Shown piece after piece: positions 12,679 through 23,095 of a stretch of DNA of 64,000 nucleotides (positions are counted from its first letter, which is position 1; every line of letters begins with the position of its first letter). The notes beneath the pieces were generated by a model. That model made no database searches and was not told the origin of the DNA. It worked only from the letters and a program-made list of their open reading frames with translations. The stretch is from Lamellibrachia satsuma (lineage: Eukaryota; Annelida; Polychaeta; Sabellida; Siboglinidae), in contig BSQZ01000061.1 of the NCBI GenBank assembly GCA_033239005.1, positions 3,646,001-3,710,000 of the forward strand, written 5' to 3'. Both the position numbers and the translations under genes were made by a program.

Positions 12679-13130
12679 GCCATATGTTAGATAGGAGACA
12701 AATGAATCCTGTAATTGGTAAAGGGTGCGTGGTTATACTGAGCAGATTGGGATAAAATGTGCACAAATTGCAAATCCAGGATCCATTTGTACTGTACCAA
12801 ACATATTGAAATGTATGCGTATTATTAATTGCATAGCTGTGTATGTTTGTGCTAACTTACTTTGTCACGAAATGACAGACAAATAGAACTTTCACACATA
12901 TCTAGCTGTGATCTGAGCAGTAAATAGTTTGAAATTTTTTCCTATGATTGTGCACATTTTAACTACTACAAGAACCCTTTTGGTATGTTTACCCTTGTTA
13001 AAAATTAATACAAAACACATTGAATTATTACAAATGACTTAATCAAGAGATATATATATTATGCACAGCACAGTTTTGTATATTGAAGGGCATATTTCTG
13101 AATTATTGGATGTAACATTTGGAATTCCAT
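12561..13130. other. Intron sequence with a short (TA)n tract
   Basis: A (TA)n microsatellite lies at about 12647-12676. The remaining AT-rich sequence shows no other feature. Confidence 0.5.
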
Positions 13131-13132
13131 CA

Positions 13133-13822
13133 GACTTAGTCCAGCAGCCGAGGTGAGTAACCCCTTTTTGTCTGATATAGTTTTTTTCGTTGTTGTTTCT
13201 TCATCTCTAGCATGTATATAATGACATCCAGGGGGTGTGGAGTTCTCACCCTTGAGCATTTTGAAAAAAAAAAAAAATCCAAAATGGTTGCCAAAATCAA
13301 CTTTTTATCATATCTTCGCAACCAGACAAGATACAGACATGATTGAAATGTTATTTTATATGGTTCCAGGCATGAGGAATTCGATTCCACCATAACTGAT
13401 ATGAACAAATTTAAAGGAAACAAAATGGCGACAATAAGTATGCTATAAATGGTTGCCGACTATGCGAAAAAAGACTATATTTCATGTTCCGCGAACAAAA
13501 AACATCAGAACATTACAAAATAAATTTTCCATATGAGGAGAATTACATAAGATCAGCATTTTGTGAAATTCTTACCTTTCTAAGCATCTGTCCTCTTCAT
13601 CTTCATCATGTTGGACGTACTTGCTGCTCTCATTTTGGCAGGCCTGTCCACCCTGGCATGCGCAAAAAGGTGTGATTGCCATGTCAGAGTTGATGCAGCT
13701 GCACTTGCTACATGGCATTTCACTCCGACATGAGCACTTGATCAGCTTTAGCAACCCAGTTGGGGCTAATGAGGTGTCTTGAGGGACAGTAGTTGGACTT
13801 AGCGCAGTACTCCCCTCCCTTG
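13133..13822. repeat. Left inverted arm
   Basis: Reverse complement of the right arm. Read on the minus strand it encodes STALSPTTVPQDTSLAP, then LLKLIKCSCRSEMPC and a CXC-like cysteine series (13754 down to 13572). This matches the tail of the plus-strand ORF in the right arm, so it is a dead inverted copy of a C-terminal coding exon. The arm joins the middle of the ORF abruptly at about 13823. Confidence 0.8.
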
Positions 13823-13829
13823 TTCTTTG

Positions 13830-15894
13830 CCGCAGGGCATGTCCACTATGTACGCACTCTACTATCTACAAACTATGGAAGGTTTACCCGATGGCATTCG
13901 TGCGCAATTCATCAATGGACAGCACACGATACACCACAACGCTGGTCTGTTCAATGGCATTTGGAGTGACATGGCCATTGAAACTACATTCATGAGGTAT
14001 GGTCATGGACAGAGTGGGATAATTGGAATAACTCTGAAACAGGAAACTCCGAAAACCTGGGCTTACAGCTTGCATACCTGCCATGGTATCATCGACGACT
14101 TGAACGAGATGAAAGATAACGAACGACCATCTGCCCAAACTTTGCACAAAGAAGAAACAGCCACAAGAATCAAAGGAGACGATCAAGACAGGAAAGCTCT
14201 ACATGATAAATTGGAATTTTGCATAGATCCACTTGACCCAGAGCAACATCCAGATGGGCTGATGAACATTGTCACTGGGCAAGTTGTGAATCACTCCTCG
14301 GTCAAAGTCGACAAGGCGCAGTTTCTAGGAAAAACACAGGTGGAGTCTTTTGAACGCAGTTGGCCTGGTGGATTTCGTGATTCAATACCAACAATTGTGA
14401 CCACCATGGCTTTATCCAGGAAACACATTAAAGTCGGAGATGCTAAAGTGTTTGAAACGGAAACCATCTATGCAAGAGCGATGGGCGTGCAGTCTAGCGC
14501 ACGCGGTCTTGACACAACCACGCTAATGGGTCATGAACTATCACCTATCCCTACGTCTATATTTGATGATATGAGGGATGCTAAAACGAAATCCAATCTC
14601 AAGATTGGGAGTGTCAAGATGGCTGGCTGAACAAGATGTCCAGGCAACGTTCCTCGAAGGGTGTGCTGTCCTCTGGTTAGTGCCTTAGCCAACGTCTGGC
14701 TTTGTACACGACTACCTTGTCTGGTTCGGCAGTTACCTACACGGTTACTTGGCAAAAAGTTACATCTATCTAGTGTTTGATAGATTCATTGAGGGCAGGA
14801 CTAAGGAGGCAACCCGAGGCGGCAGGGACAAAGGAGCAAGCAGGGTCTACACATTATGTTGCACAGCTCGCCAGCCACCACAAAAAGTCGTCCTAACCGT
14901 CACTACAAACAAAGATCAATTGATTGCTCTCATCGTCGAGGATTTGGTTTCGCACAAGGCTGACTTTCAAAAGCATAAACTAGTCGGCACTGGCAGAGAC
15001 CCGGTTCCTGTAGAAATCGCAAATAGTTGTGTAAACAAACGTCAAGACATGGCTACAACGCAGGAGGAGGGAGACACTCTGATTGTGCAACAAGTTTCAC
15101 ATGTAGAGGATGGTACCATCCTGGTCGTTGCAGATGACGCAGACACCTTTGTTCTTTTGTTGTATTTCTGTCACCAGGGGAGTATATCCTGCAAAGTTTT
15201 AATGGTTTCGCCAATTCAAGGACGAAGTGTCCTAGATATCAACGCAGCTGCAGAAGAGCACAGCTCCATTGTCCCAGATCTACTAGCTGCTCACGGTCTC
15301 ACAGGTTGTGATAGTGTGGCATCATACTTTGGCGTTGGCAAAGTTGCAGCTCTGAAAGTTCTGAGACATGGCCAATGTTCTCTCAACTTACTGGGAAACA
15401 CAGGCGGACCACCGTTTTCGGAAGTAGTGGTTCAGGTCACACACTTCATGTTGGTCTGCTATGGTCAGCAAAGATGTCATTCGATGATGGAAGCACGCCA
15501 ACAAATGTGGTTTTCTAAAGAAAGCAGAAGCAAGGCTTCTGCACCAAAGCTGCGTTCATTACCACCCACAAGTGAAGCGTTCGAACAAAATGTAGCCAGA
15601 GCCCATCTACAAGTAGCTATTTGGCTTCATGCTTTGGATCCCAACCCACCAGTGCTAGACCCTACACCTTACGGTTAGTCACAGGAAGAGGGGAGTACTG
15701 CGCTAATTCCAACTACTGTCCCCCCAGACACCTCGTTAGCCCCAACTGGGTTGCTAAAGCTGATCAAGTGCTCATGTCGGAGTGAAATGCCATGTAGCAT
15801 GAACAAGTGCAGCTGCATCAACTCTGACATGGCATGTACCCCATTTTGCGCATGCCAGGGTGGACAGGCCTGCCAAAATGAGAGTGGCAAGTAA
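13830..15894 (+). pseudogene. Uncharacterised mobile-element protein: FEN1/XPG-like nuclease signature plus CXC tail, broken
   Basis: Plus-strand coding remnant of a repeat-borne protein family common in aquatic invertebrate genomes. Pieces: AGHVHYVRT (about 13833-13860), frameshift, then FINGQHTIHHNAGLFNGIWS and DMAIETTFMR (13827-14630). After a frameshift near 14605 comes WLAEQDVQATFLEGCAVLW, then a TAG at 14686 where related proteins appear to have Trp. The open frame 14749-15675 carries VVADDADTFVLLLYF and HGLTGCDSVASYFGVGK. These resemble the Asp-rich strand and the 'GCDY..GIG..A' helix-hairpin-helix of FEN1/XPG 5' nucleases. A second TAG at 15676 follows NPPVLDPTPYG. The frame then reopens to STALIPTTVPPDTSLAP and LIKCSCRSEMPC...CSC...FCACQGGQAC, a Cys-rich CXC/tesmin-like tail ending at 15894. 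The N-terminus is missing. The family function is unknown, and nuclease activity is an inference. Confidence 0.65.
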
Positions 15895-16386
15895 ATCCTA
15901 CATGATGAAGATGAAGAGGACTGATGCTTAGAAAGGTAAGAATTTCACGAAATGTTGATCTTATGTAATTCTCCTCATATGATAACACATGGAAAATTTA
16001 TTTTGTCATGTTCTTATGTTTTTTGTTCGCGGAACATGAGATATAGTCTTTTTTCGCATAGTCGGCAACCATTTGTAGCATACTTATGGTCGCCATCTTG
16101 TTTTCTTTACATTTTTTCATATAAATTATGGTGGAATCGAATTCCTCATGTCTGGAAACATAAAATAACATTTTAATCATGTCTGTATCTAGTCTGGTTG
16201 CGAAGATATGATAAAAAGTTGATTTTGGTGGCCATTTTTTATTTTATTCAAAATGCTCAAGGGTGAGAACTCCACACCCCCAGATGTCATTATATACATG
16301 CTAGAGATGAAGAATCAACAAAGAAAAAACTATATCAGGCAAAAACGGGTTATGTCAAAAAATACCCTTTGGCTACCCGGACTAAC
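15682..16386. repeat. Right inverted arm
   Basis: Contains the last ~70 codons of the mobile protein (to the stop at 15892-15894), then a non-coding 3' region with a donor-like AAGGTAAGA at about 15933 and ends at ...gactaa near 16386. It pairs with 13133-13822. Confidence 0.8.
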
Positions 16387-16387
16387 T

Positions 16388-17147
16388 CGATCTTAATCTG
16401 TATATTCTTTTTTTTAATAAGTGACTACACTTAATGTGTTATATTTATTTCATGTTTTTAATGTGTTTTATTATTTTTTAATAATATTCTATTATTGATT
16501 TCAGACAGATCAGATGAAAAAGCACATGAAACACAACAAGGTATATGTTAGACATTATGATTGAATTATTTGGTTTACATATCTCGCTTTTTTCTGCAAA
16601 TCTAAAAAGCAGTATTTTTATCAGGTATTTTACATTGCGTTGGTGGGTTTGCACGAATATACATATTTGATGAGTTGTTGAACGAATGTAATGTTGAGTT
16701 ATTGTGTTGATATAATGTGGTGGTTGCGTTGTTCATGAAAAGAAGATTGCTGCTTACGTGGGTAATATAAATGGAAGTTATGACATCTCAGATATAATTA
16801 CTTGATTGGTTCATCTGAATAGGTGGTTGATTGGAGTAGATGTTGAAAATGTTGACATGATGCGATATGGTTGGGTTGATGATTTGTTATGAGGATGTAG
16901 TTGGGTTGGTGAATTGATTGATTTGATAATAATTATGGCAGAGTTGAAGGGATTGTGTATGGTTGTGAACACATGCATGAACAACATTGTTGAATGCACT
17001 TGCAAGCATGTGCTTTCACATATACAAAGAAGGTAAAATAAATGGAAGGAAGACAAGACAAAGTTGATGTAACAGTAAAAAATTACATGATAAACTTGCT
17101 TTAAACTGTGTCTCTACATTATGTGTTAACATCAGTTGTATCTGTAG
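16388..17147. other. Intron sequence, nothing recognised
   Basis: AT-rich TRPM intron with loose ggttggttgatt-type simple sequence near 16800-16920. No gene was seen. Confidence 0.45.
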
Positions 17148-17459
17148 AAAGACATCTCAGATTGGAACAAGATGAATGTGTGTAAGATGCTGAAGAAGCT
17201 GGTTGGGCACAATGTTTGTCCTGATGACCCTGCCATAAATACGAAAAGCACTGATGATGGTGACACAAGTAGGACAGGCACTGATGACAGTGATTCAAGT
17301 CAGACAGGCACTGATGACAGTGACGCAAGTCAGACAGGCACTGATGACCGTGACGCAAGTAAAACAGGCCGGGATAATGGCAGCCCACTCCTCCTCATGC
17401 TGTGGGCCATTCTCCGTCACAATTTTGAACTTGCCAAACTGATATGGCGTCAGGGAAAG
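17148..17459 (+). CDS. TRPM exon 6: MHR4 with coding minisatellite
   Basis: Acceptor tctgtag before 17148. The donor is best placed at 17460 (aaag/gtggct, weak) so that WRQGK joins EGIAAAL of exon 7. Phase 0 at both ends. Encodes KDISDWNKMNVCKMLKKLVG, then HNVCPDDPAINTK. Next come four 30-bp coding repeats (17247-17366) giving STDDGDTSRT, GTDDSDSSQT, GTDDSDASQT and GTDDRDASKT. It closes with LLLMLWAILRHNFELAKLIW, the conserved 'xLWAVLxxRxEMAxxxW' TRPM motif. The repeat lies in a loop that is variable in the family and makes an acidic, Ser/Thr-rich linker. Confidence 0.87.
17247..17366 (+). repeat. 30-bp coding minisatellite, four copies, inside TRPM exon 6
   Basis: Units at 17247, 17277, 17307 and 17337, each ten codons. 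The period is a multiple of three, so gain or loss of units keeps frame. Confidence 0.9.
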
Positions 17460-18608
17460 GTGGCTGATATTTGTCTCCTATCTTATTGCAAGTTGTTTAG
17501 AAATGCATTGTTGTTATTATTTTAACATTATTACTGCTGCATTTGTAAAATACTATTCTCAATACAGTCGAGCTTCGTTATAACGCGGTAGTCGGGGTCC
17601 ACGACTTCGGACCGCGCTGTACGCGTTAGGCGTTCCCATATCCGCCACCAGGGAGCTACTAAACAACAGCGATCGCTGCCCGCTGCACCAAGTCCATGAT
17701 TCATGAACGCTGTCGAAGCCTTGTGTGCTTGCAGCACTGTCTTATACGCCAACATGCAGTTTATGGAACTTATTAAACTTATACTAGCATCAACGTGTAT
17801 TATTTTTAAATGTTACACCCTGTTGATTCTTGAACTGAATAAAACGCATGTACGTATACCGTTATGGAATATATCTACTATGATGATGATGTACTGGACC
17901 TACGAATCAAAAATAATAACCTGGATCTGAGCAGCCGAAAACGTATATGATTTGACAAACGTAGCATGTAAGCTGATAAAAACAGAAAACGACAATAGGT
18001 AGAATTAATAATTGTTTCACTTCGTCTTTCAACCGATCTCGGCCAAAGCATACGTTTATTTCGCACCACTTAACATCGATTCGTCGTTTCGTATGCGGAT
18101 GAAGAATTTTAATGTTCGCGCACCGGGAGAGCCTTGGGTTAGGAATTTGGCATGTTGGTTTCGCTTCGAGAAAACAATTAAATTTACGATGTAATTGAAG
18201 CATGTCAGTTCACCCAGGTGTTATGTTGGTATTGCATACTAAATGCATTTAAAACTGTTGCTCTGACTCTTACGCAAGGCGTATTTGTGGATCTTGTTTC
18301 TTAAGAATTGTCAAAGCAATTGTAAGTAGATTGAAACAAGCAATAAAGAGGACTGTTCTAAGTATTAGTAAAGAGCACCTGTGTGAAAAGTTGTATATCA
18401 ATTACATGGTAGTATTGATTTGATTCATTATTTTAATGTAACATAATTACAAAATAAGATCAATATATTTATATAACTAAGGTTCACATGCATCTTATAT
18501 TTTCATTATGCATGAGTTAATTACTATTAAGGAAGTACGTAACCGAACAATGATACATATATTTGAAAGTGTGTATTGCTACGTAAAGTTGTTCGGTTTC
18601 ATAATCAG
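17460..18608. other. Intron with a pogo/Tigger-like terminal sequence
   Basis: At 17565 a TA dinucleotide is followed by cagtcgagcttcgttataac g, resembling terminal inverted repeats of pogo/Tigger-like (Tc1-mariner) elements. About 180 bp of GC-richer sequence follows. I found no matching right end. The rest of the intron shows no recognisable gene. Confidence 0.45.
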
Positions 18609-18709
18609 GAAGGGATTGCTGCAGCTCTGTTAGCCGTGAAACTTGTGAAAGCAATGGAGAATAAAGAACATGATCCAGTAAAGAAGGAAAAGCTGTTGGA
18701 GATGATGGT
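18609..18709 (+). CDS. TRPM exon 7: MHR4 helix
   Basis: Acceptor ataatcag before 18609. The donor gtgagt at 18710 is chosen over gtgtga at 18708 because only it gives the phase (2 nt out) needed by exon 8. Encodes EGIAAALLAVKLVKAMENKE ending LLEMM. This matches the TRPM 'xIAxALxAxKLxKxMA' helix. Confidence 0.88.
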
Positions 18710-18866
18710 GTGAGTTACATGATGAAGCTTTTATTCGGCTGCTACAGGATATATATAAGCTTAAGCCTTATACATATACGTTTAATTTTATTACACACAT
18801 TTTAGTCATTGTAAACGGAGTTGTTCTCTGGATATGAGTGTAAAAATAAAGTGCATTATTAATTTT

Positions 18867-18894
18867 ATTATATATATATGTGTGTGTGTGTTTT
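18867..18894. repeat. (TA)n(TG)n microsatellite
   Basis: Compound dinucleotide tract in the TRPM intron after exon 7. Confidence 0.85.
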
Positions 18895-19137
18895 TGGCGA
18901 AATGGATCTGCTTTGTATACTATGAAGCTATTCCCACTTTTGCATAATGTTTAATGAGCAGACTCAATTCTTACAATGATTTTAACAAAAGCATGTGACT
19001 GTGCATATTACTGAAACTATTCACGCATTACATATCTGAACATCAACGAACCTGATTCGAGATGGACTAAATGTGGGAGTTTTGATCTTATGAACAGTGA
19101 GCAAATGACATAATAAACTTCGTGCTTGATGAATTCA

Positions 19138-19849
19138 TACTGCCAAAAATTATTTTCTTATGCAAGAAAATATTTGTTGAAACAAGAAAATCAATTTTAA
19201 ATTAAGAAAATGTGTAGAATTTTTTTCTTAGTAAGTTCCAGATAATTGAATAAGAAACATTTTTTGAATGAAGGAGATATTTCTTACTGAAGAAAGATTT
19301 CAAATAAATATTCTTCATGCTAGAATTTTTTTCTTTAATTAAGAAAACATTTTCTTACTCAAGAAAAATATTTGAAAGAAATATTCTTAATGCAAGAAGT
19401 TTTTCTTGAGTTAAAGCTGCTTCCTCAAATGGTTCAACCCATCATGAATCCGGTTCATTTGTGTCCAGACGTGTAGTGTATAACTAGTTTAAGTAATGTC
19501 TGTTTAATAAAAAATGCCTATTTTTTTTAAAATCATCGAAAAAATTGACTTTAGTAATTAAATCCGGTAAGGATCAAAACGTTGGATATCCAAAATGGTC
19601 TATGTTTCTTGATTTAAGAAAACTTCTTATTTCAGAAAAACATTTCTTATATAAGAAAAATTTTCTTGGATAAATAAGAAAATATTTCTATAGCGTTTTC
19701 TTGGTTTTAGAAACTTTTCTTAAGACAAGAAAAAATTTATTATAAAAAATTTCTTAAATCACGAAAATTATTTTCTTATATAGCTCCCTAGAAAATGTTT
19801 ATTGTTTTAAGTTTTTTTCTTAAAACAAAAAAATTATTTTTAGCAGTGC
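19138..19849. mobile_element. MITE-like element rich in AAGAAAA/TTTTCTT
   Basis: About 710 bp bounded by inverted ends. The left end is actgccaaaaattattttct and the right end read on the other strand is cactgctaaaaataatttt. The interior is an AT-rich mesh of more than 20 taagaaaa / ttttctta motifs in both orientations, able to fold into many hairpins. No ORF. The CACTG-type end is found in several DNA transposon superfamilies, so I do not assign one. No clear target duplication. Confidence 0.6.
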
Positions 19850-19878
19850 AATAACTGGATTAATTGTTCTTTCTGCAG

Positions 19879-20104
19879 CTACTTTGAAAGGCTGGCAGTT
19901 GGTGTGCTGACACAGTGTCACAACACGGATGAGAGGAAGACCCAACAGTTACTCACTCGACAACTGCCACACATTGCCAAGACGACGCCACTGATACTGG
20001 CAGGAGAAACAGAGAACAAGAAGTTCATTGCGACTGCTGCATGCCAGTCCCTACTCAACAGAATCTGGATGGGCAAGATGGAACCAACCACCAAGCGAAG
20101 GAGT
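19879..20104 (+). CDS. TRPM exon 8: pre-S1 helical region
   Basis: Acceptor tttctgcag before 19879, donor gttagt at 20105. 1 nt in, phase 0 out. Encodes YFERLAVGVLTQCHNTDERK and then FIATAACQSLLNRIWMGKM. It matches the TRPM segment 'FExLAxxVLxxCYxxDExxA' and the 'KFIAxxACQxLLxxIWxG' motif just before the membrane domain. Ends TTKRRS. Confidence 0.92.
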
Positions 20105-20299
20105 GTTAGTACATTTTGATAAATACCCTAACGACGGAACTTCAGATAAGCTAAATCATTTGTTAGACAAATTTTTTTTACAATTTTACGAGAAAATAAC
20201 ATTTTCTTCACTTGTATATTAATAATCAATCCTGTTCCCATGCATATTATATCTTTCAAACTATATATTGTGTAATGATTCAAACTGCATACATGTCTA

Positions 20300-20800
20300 A
20301 AACGTTGTACATGCTAAAACATAAACTCCAGTAATTAATCACTTGCCATCTAAATTGAGTAGACTAAAATAGCATCGTAGCCCAGTGCAACTACTGCCCC
20401 ACGCTGTGTGGTAATGGCTACTAATGCTATTTATATAACTTGAAATGTTATTTATGTAGTTTGTGGTAATACTTCCCACCTCCCATATCAAAATCCCACC
20501 TCCCACCTGTTTTTGAGGTCAACCTCCCACCTCACAGGTTGTACATGCTAAAACATACACTCCAGTAATTAGCCAATTGCCACTTACATTGAGTAGAATA
20601 AACTGCTGACCCAGGCTGTGTGGTAATGCTATTTATATAACTTGAAATGTTATTTATATAATTTGTGTTAATACTTCCCACCTCCCACCTCAAAATCCCA
20701 CCTCCCACCTATTTTTGGAACTGACCTCCCACCTATTTTTGGAACTGACCTCCCACCTATTTTTGAGGTCAACCTCCCACCTCGCACCATTTTGTCGGAC
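20300..20800 (+). repeat. Two-copy ~235-bp tandem duplication with CCCACCT runs
   Basis: Copies start at gttgtacatgctaaaacata (about 20304 and 20539). Each ends in cccacctcccacct polypyrimidine runs, further expanded in the second copy (20677-20815). Intronic. Confidence 0.75.
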
Positions 20801-21066
20801 CAACCTCTCACCTGCCACACATCCCTCCATATATATTATTCAAGCCTTTCATGCCCATACCCACACAATGATATGAGTTATTCAAACCCTTCATGCTCAG
20901 CCGTACCCCACCAGATGGCTCATTCACACCGTCGCTGCGTAAATTCATCCCCAGACATGTCATTCACAACCTAGTACTAAATCAGTAATTGGTAAATACA
21001 AGCTCAGTAATGTAAATTGAACACAACACTGGAAACTATTCTGCATGTGCATGTTTTCTTTTGTAG

Positions 21067-21147
21067 ATATTCTTCGCTCTGCTTTTCCCCCTACTTGTTT
21101 GGTTTAGCACAATTATTGATTTCCGAAGTGATGCATGGGAAGAGAAG
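21067..21147 (+). CDS. TRPM exon 9: hydrophobic pre-S1 segment
   Basis: Acceptor tttgtag before 21067, donor gtgagg at 21148. Phase 0 at both ends, 27 codons. Encodes IFFALLFPLLVWFSTIIDFR then SDAWEEK. The hydrophobic helix precedes S1 in TRPM channels. Confidence 0.85.
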
Positions 21148-21613
21148 GTGAGGGGAATGAGGCTGCAATATTTTTTCTTTTTAAATAACTTCCCAAATCT
21201 GATGTATGTGTTTAGTGTTTTGTTTTTAAAGGTGATAAAAATATGTTCTCAACAGCTCTGAATTGAATGCCACCAGGTTAAAGACCATGACAATACAGTT
21301 ATCTGCACACACATTAATGGGATGTCTTTCATGCTGGTGTACCAGTACTTTATTAGATGAAGTGGTTTTCTCCTATCATGTTGTGCTCTGTTGGGAACTG
21401 CAACAAACTTCCAATGTCACATAGGATTATCATGTAATGTCCCAATTCAAATATTGATGTTTACCTTTGTTTGGCAAAGGAGTGCATCATTGACAGTTGT
21501 GTTGTAGTATTATGACGTGATTTCTTTCAAGTGCATTGTCATTTTACTTTATATTTTCCATGGGAATATATTTTACAAATGGGGCTTGAACAACTGTTTT
21601 ACATTTTTTCCAG
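21148..21613. other. Intron, nothing recognised
   Basis: Ordinary intron between TRPM exons 9 and 10. Confidence 0.5.
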
Positions 21614-21645
21614 GATGAGCAAACTGATAGACGCAGTCCCTATGG
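21614..21645 (+). CDS. TRPM exon 10: 32-nt microexon
   Basis: Acceptor ttttttccag before 21614, donor gtgaga at 21646. Phase 0 in, 2 nt out. Encodes DEQTDRRSPY plus two bases of Gly. It is charged and variable. It is called because it has good splice sites and is the only piece that bridges the phases of exons 9 (phase 0) and 11 (needs 2 nt). Confidence 0.68.
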
Positions 21646-21920
21646 GTGAGATAATGGATTCTTTCTGGTTTTCTATATGCCACGTTTCCCCCTTTAACAT
21701 TACAGTTACTTCAGTCATAGGTATGCACCACCCAGTTGTAACTGTGTAAACCGAATTGTAAATATTATGCATGCGTATGTCTGCGTTACGTTACATACTA
21801 TTGCCAGCTATAGTAATATGCATGCTTTTGTGTAGCATTTTGCCTGCTCTTTCTTTGTGTCTGGGTTTTGGATCAATAATGCTTTCACAAGATTTAACTA
21901 TATCGCCATATCCTAGGCAA

Positions 21921-22321
21921 ACCACCGAGATGTCAAGTGGACAGGGAAGCCATTGGTTTATCCAACAATTTTATTTTTAAACATATTCACACAATCTGTA
22001 GATAATATGTTCCATTTATTTGATGCCCTCTGTGAGAATGAGTACTTTCTCATATCTAATCTACACTGATCCTTCACTAACGTTACTTTGTGTCCTCTAG
22101 TTGTATTTTTAAGTGAGAAAAAATATCAATATATTCATACCCAATCAATATCTTAAAAACAAACTTCAATTTGATCTTAACCTCCTTGTCTCTAGGGTTG
22201 TTAAACCACTCTTTTAGGGGTTCTTCGTAACTAAGTTATCTAAGTTCTGGAATCATCATAGTTGCTCTCCTCTGTATTCGATCTAGCGTATCTATATCCT
22301 TCTTCCGATATGGTCTCCAAC
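21921..22321 (-). mobile_element. CR1-like LINE family 1, copy B (3' fragment)
   Basis: Minus-strand 3' piece of the same family as copies A, D and E. It contains the end of the RT C-terminal domain, the conserved 3' UTR and the caagtggacagggaagccat motif. Homology stops at ggtctcca near 22321 (5' truncation). The 10-bp 3' tail repeat is not evident. Confidence 0.85.
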
Positions 22322-23022
22322 CTAAGATCACGAGAGACTAATTCCAAGTATTTTTAATAGTTTATTTAGAAGCGAAAACATTGCATGGGATTTTAGCGTG
22401 CAACGCCGACACTTCGAAAATGAGACAAATTTGTCCCAATTTCGGAGCGTTGGTGTCATAAAGTTCCTGGACAAGAATAATTATCATTTAATTTTCAGAG
22501 GGTTTCCACCAATCATGTATACATTGTTGGATATTTTCAATGGGTAAACGTGGATCCAGACAATTTTGTTTCGCAGATTGAGGGAATAACACTGATGTGC
22601 TACCCCAAAACAAGAATTTGAATTACACAGGTGAAGTCATAGTATTTGGTTTTATTTTTTTGCTTTTCTGACCACTTTTTCACCGACATCTATATGAAAA
22701 CCTGTCCAATACAGTAGAACTCAAATTAGCATTGATATAGACAGCTATTCTTCTTTTAAAACATGTATTTTCAATAACACACCAATAGATTAGTAGATTG
22801 ATCACTACCACAGGGACTCAGCTGGAGGGTCAGTAAAACAGAACTAAAGGGTTCTTGAATAACTGTCAGATATGATATTCAAATTTCTGTATGGTTGGGT
22901 TTGTCCTTGTTCATGCGACCTGGGTTCTTGACAGGATACAGGCTTTGAATATGAAAACACTGCAATAAGGAAAATATTAATTTGCAACTTGTATTATTTT
23001 AGACCATTTTCGTTTGCTACAG
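22322..23022. other. Intron, nothing recognised
   Basis: Intron remainder before TRPM exon 11. No gene or repeat was seen. Confidence 0.5.
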
Positions 23023-23095
23023 ATACAACGGCACATGCTGGAAGCAATTGATTGCCTTCTATCGCTCACCAATTGTCATCTACTGTGGGTATTGC
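23023..23095 (+). CDS. TRPM exon 11: start of S1
   Basis: Acceptor ttgctacag before 23023, donor gtgagt at 23096. 1 nt in, phase 0 out. Encodes YNGTCWKQLIAFYRSPIVIY then CGYC. The FYxxPIV motif is the TRPM S1 entry. Confidence 0.92.

Larger units (their letters stand above)
13131..16387 (+). mobile_element. Inverted-arm element with FEN1-like/CXC mobile protein remnant
   Basis: Left arm about 13133-13822 and right arm about 15682-16386 are inverted copies of each other, about 690 bp each and clearly alike throughout. Examples are cttgagcattttg at 13250 against caaaatgctcaag at 16250, and the shared outer end TTAGTCC. Between them is 1.86 kb of coding remnant on the plus strand. The right arm holds the real 3' end of that coding sequence, and the left arm holds an inverted copy of the same 3' end. 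The element lies in the TRPM intron between exons 5 and 6. It could be a transposon with long terminal inverted repeats, or two copies in opposite orientation fused by deletion. No clear target-site duplication was seen. Confidence 0.75.

Noticed and set aside
15675..15727. Possible 53-bp intron with gttagt donor and ccccccag acceptor in the FEN1-like element
   Set aside because: The bases between stay in frame and read family-like sequence (STALIPTTVPPD), so a Trp-to-stop mutation explains the break better than an intron.
18708..18709. Donor gtgtga for TRPM exon 7
   Set aside because: It would leave phase 0, and exon 8 would then read a stop at once. The gtgagt two bases later gives the correct phase and is a better consensus.
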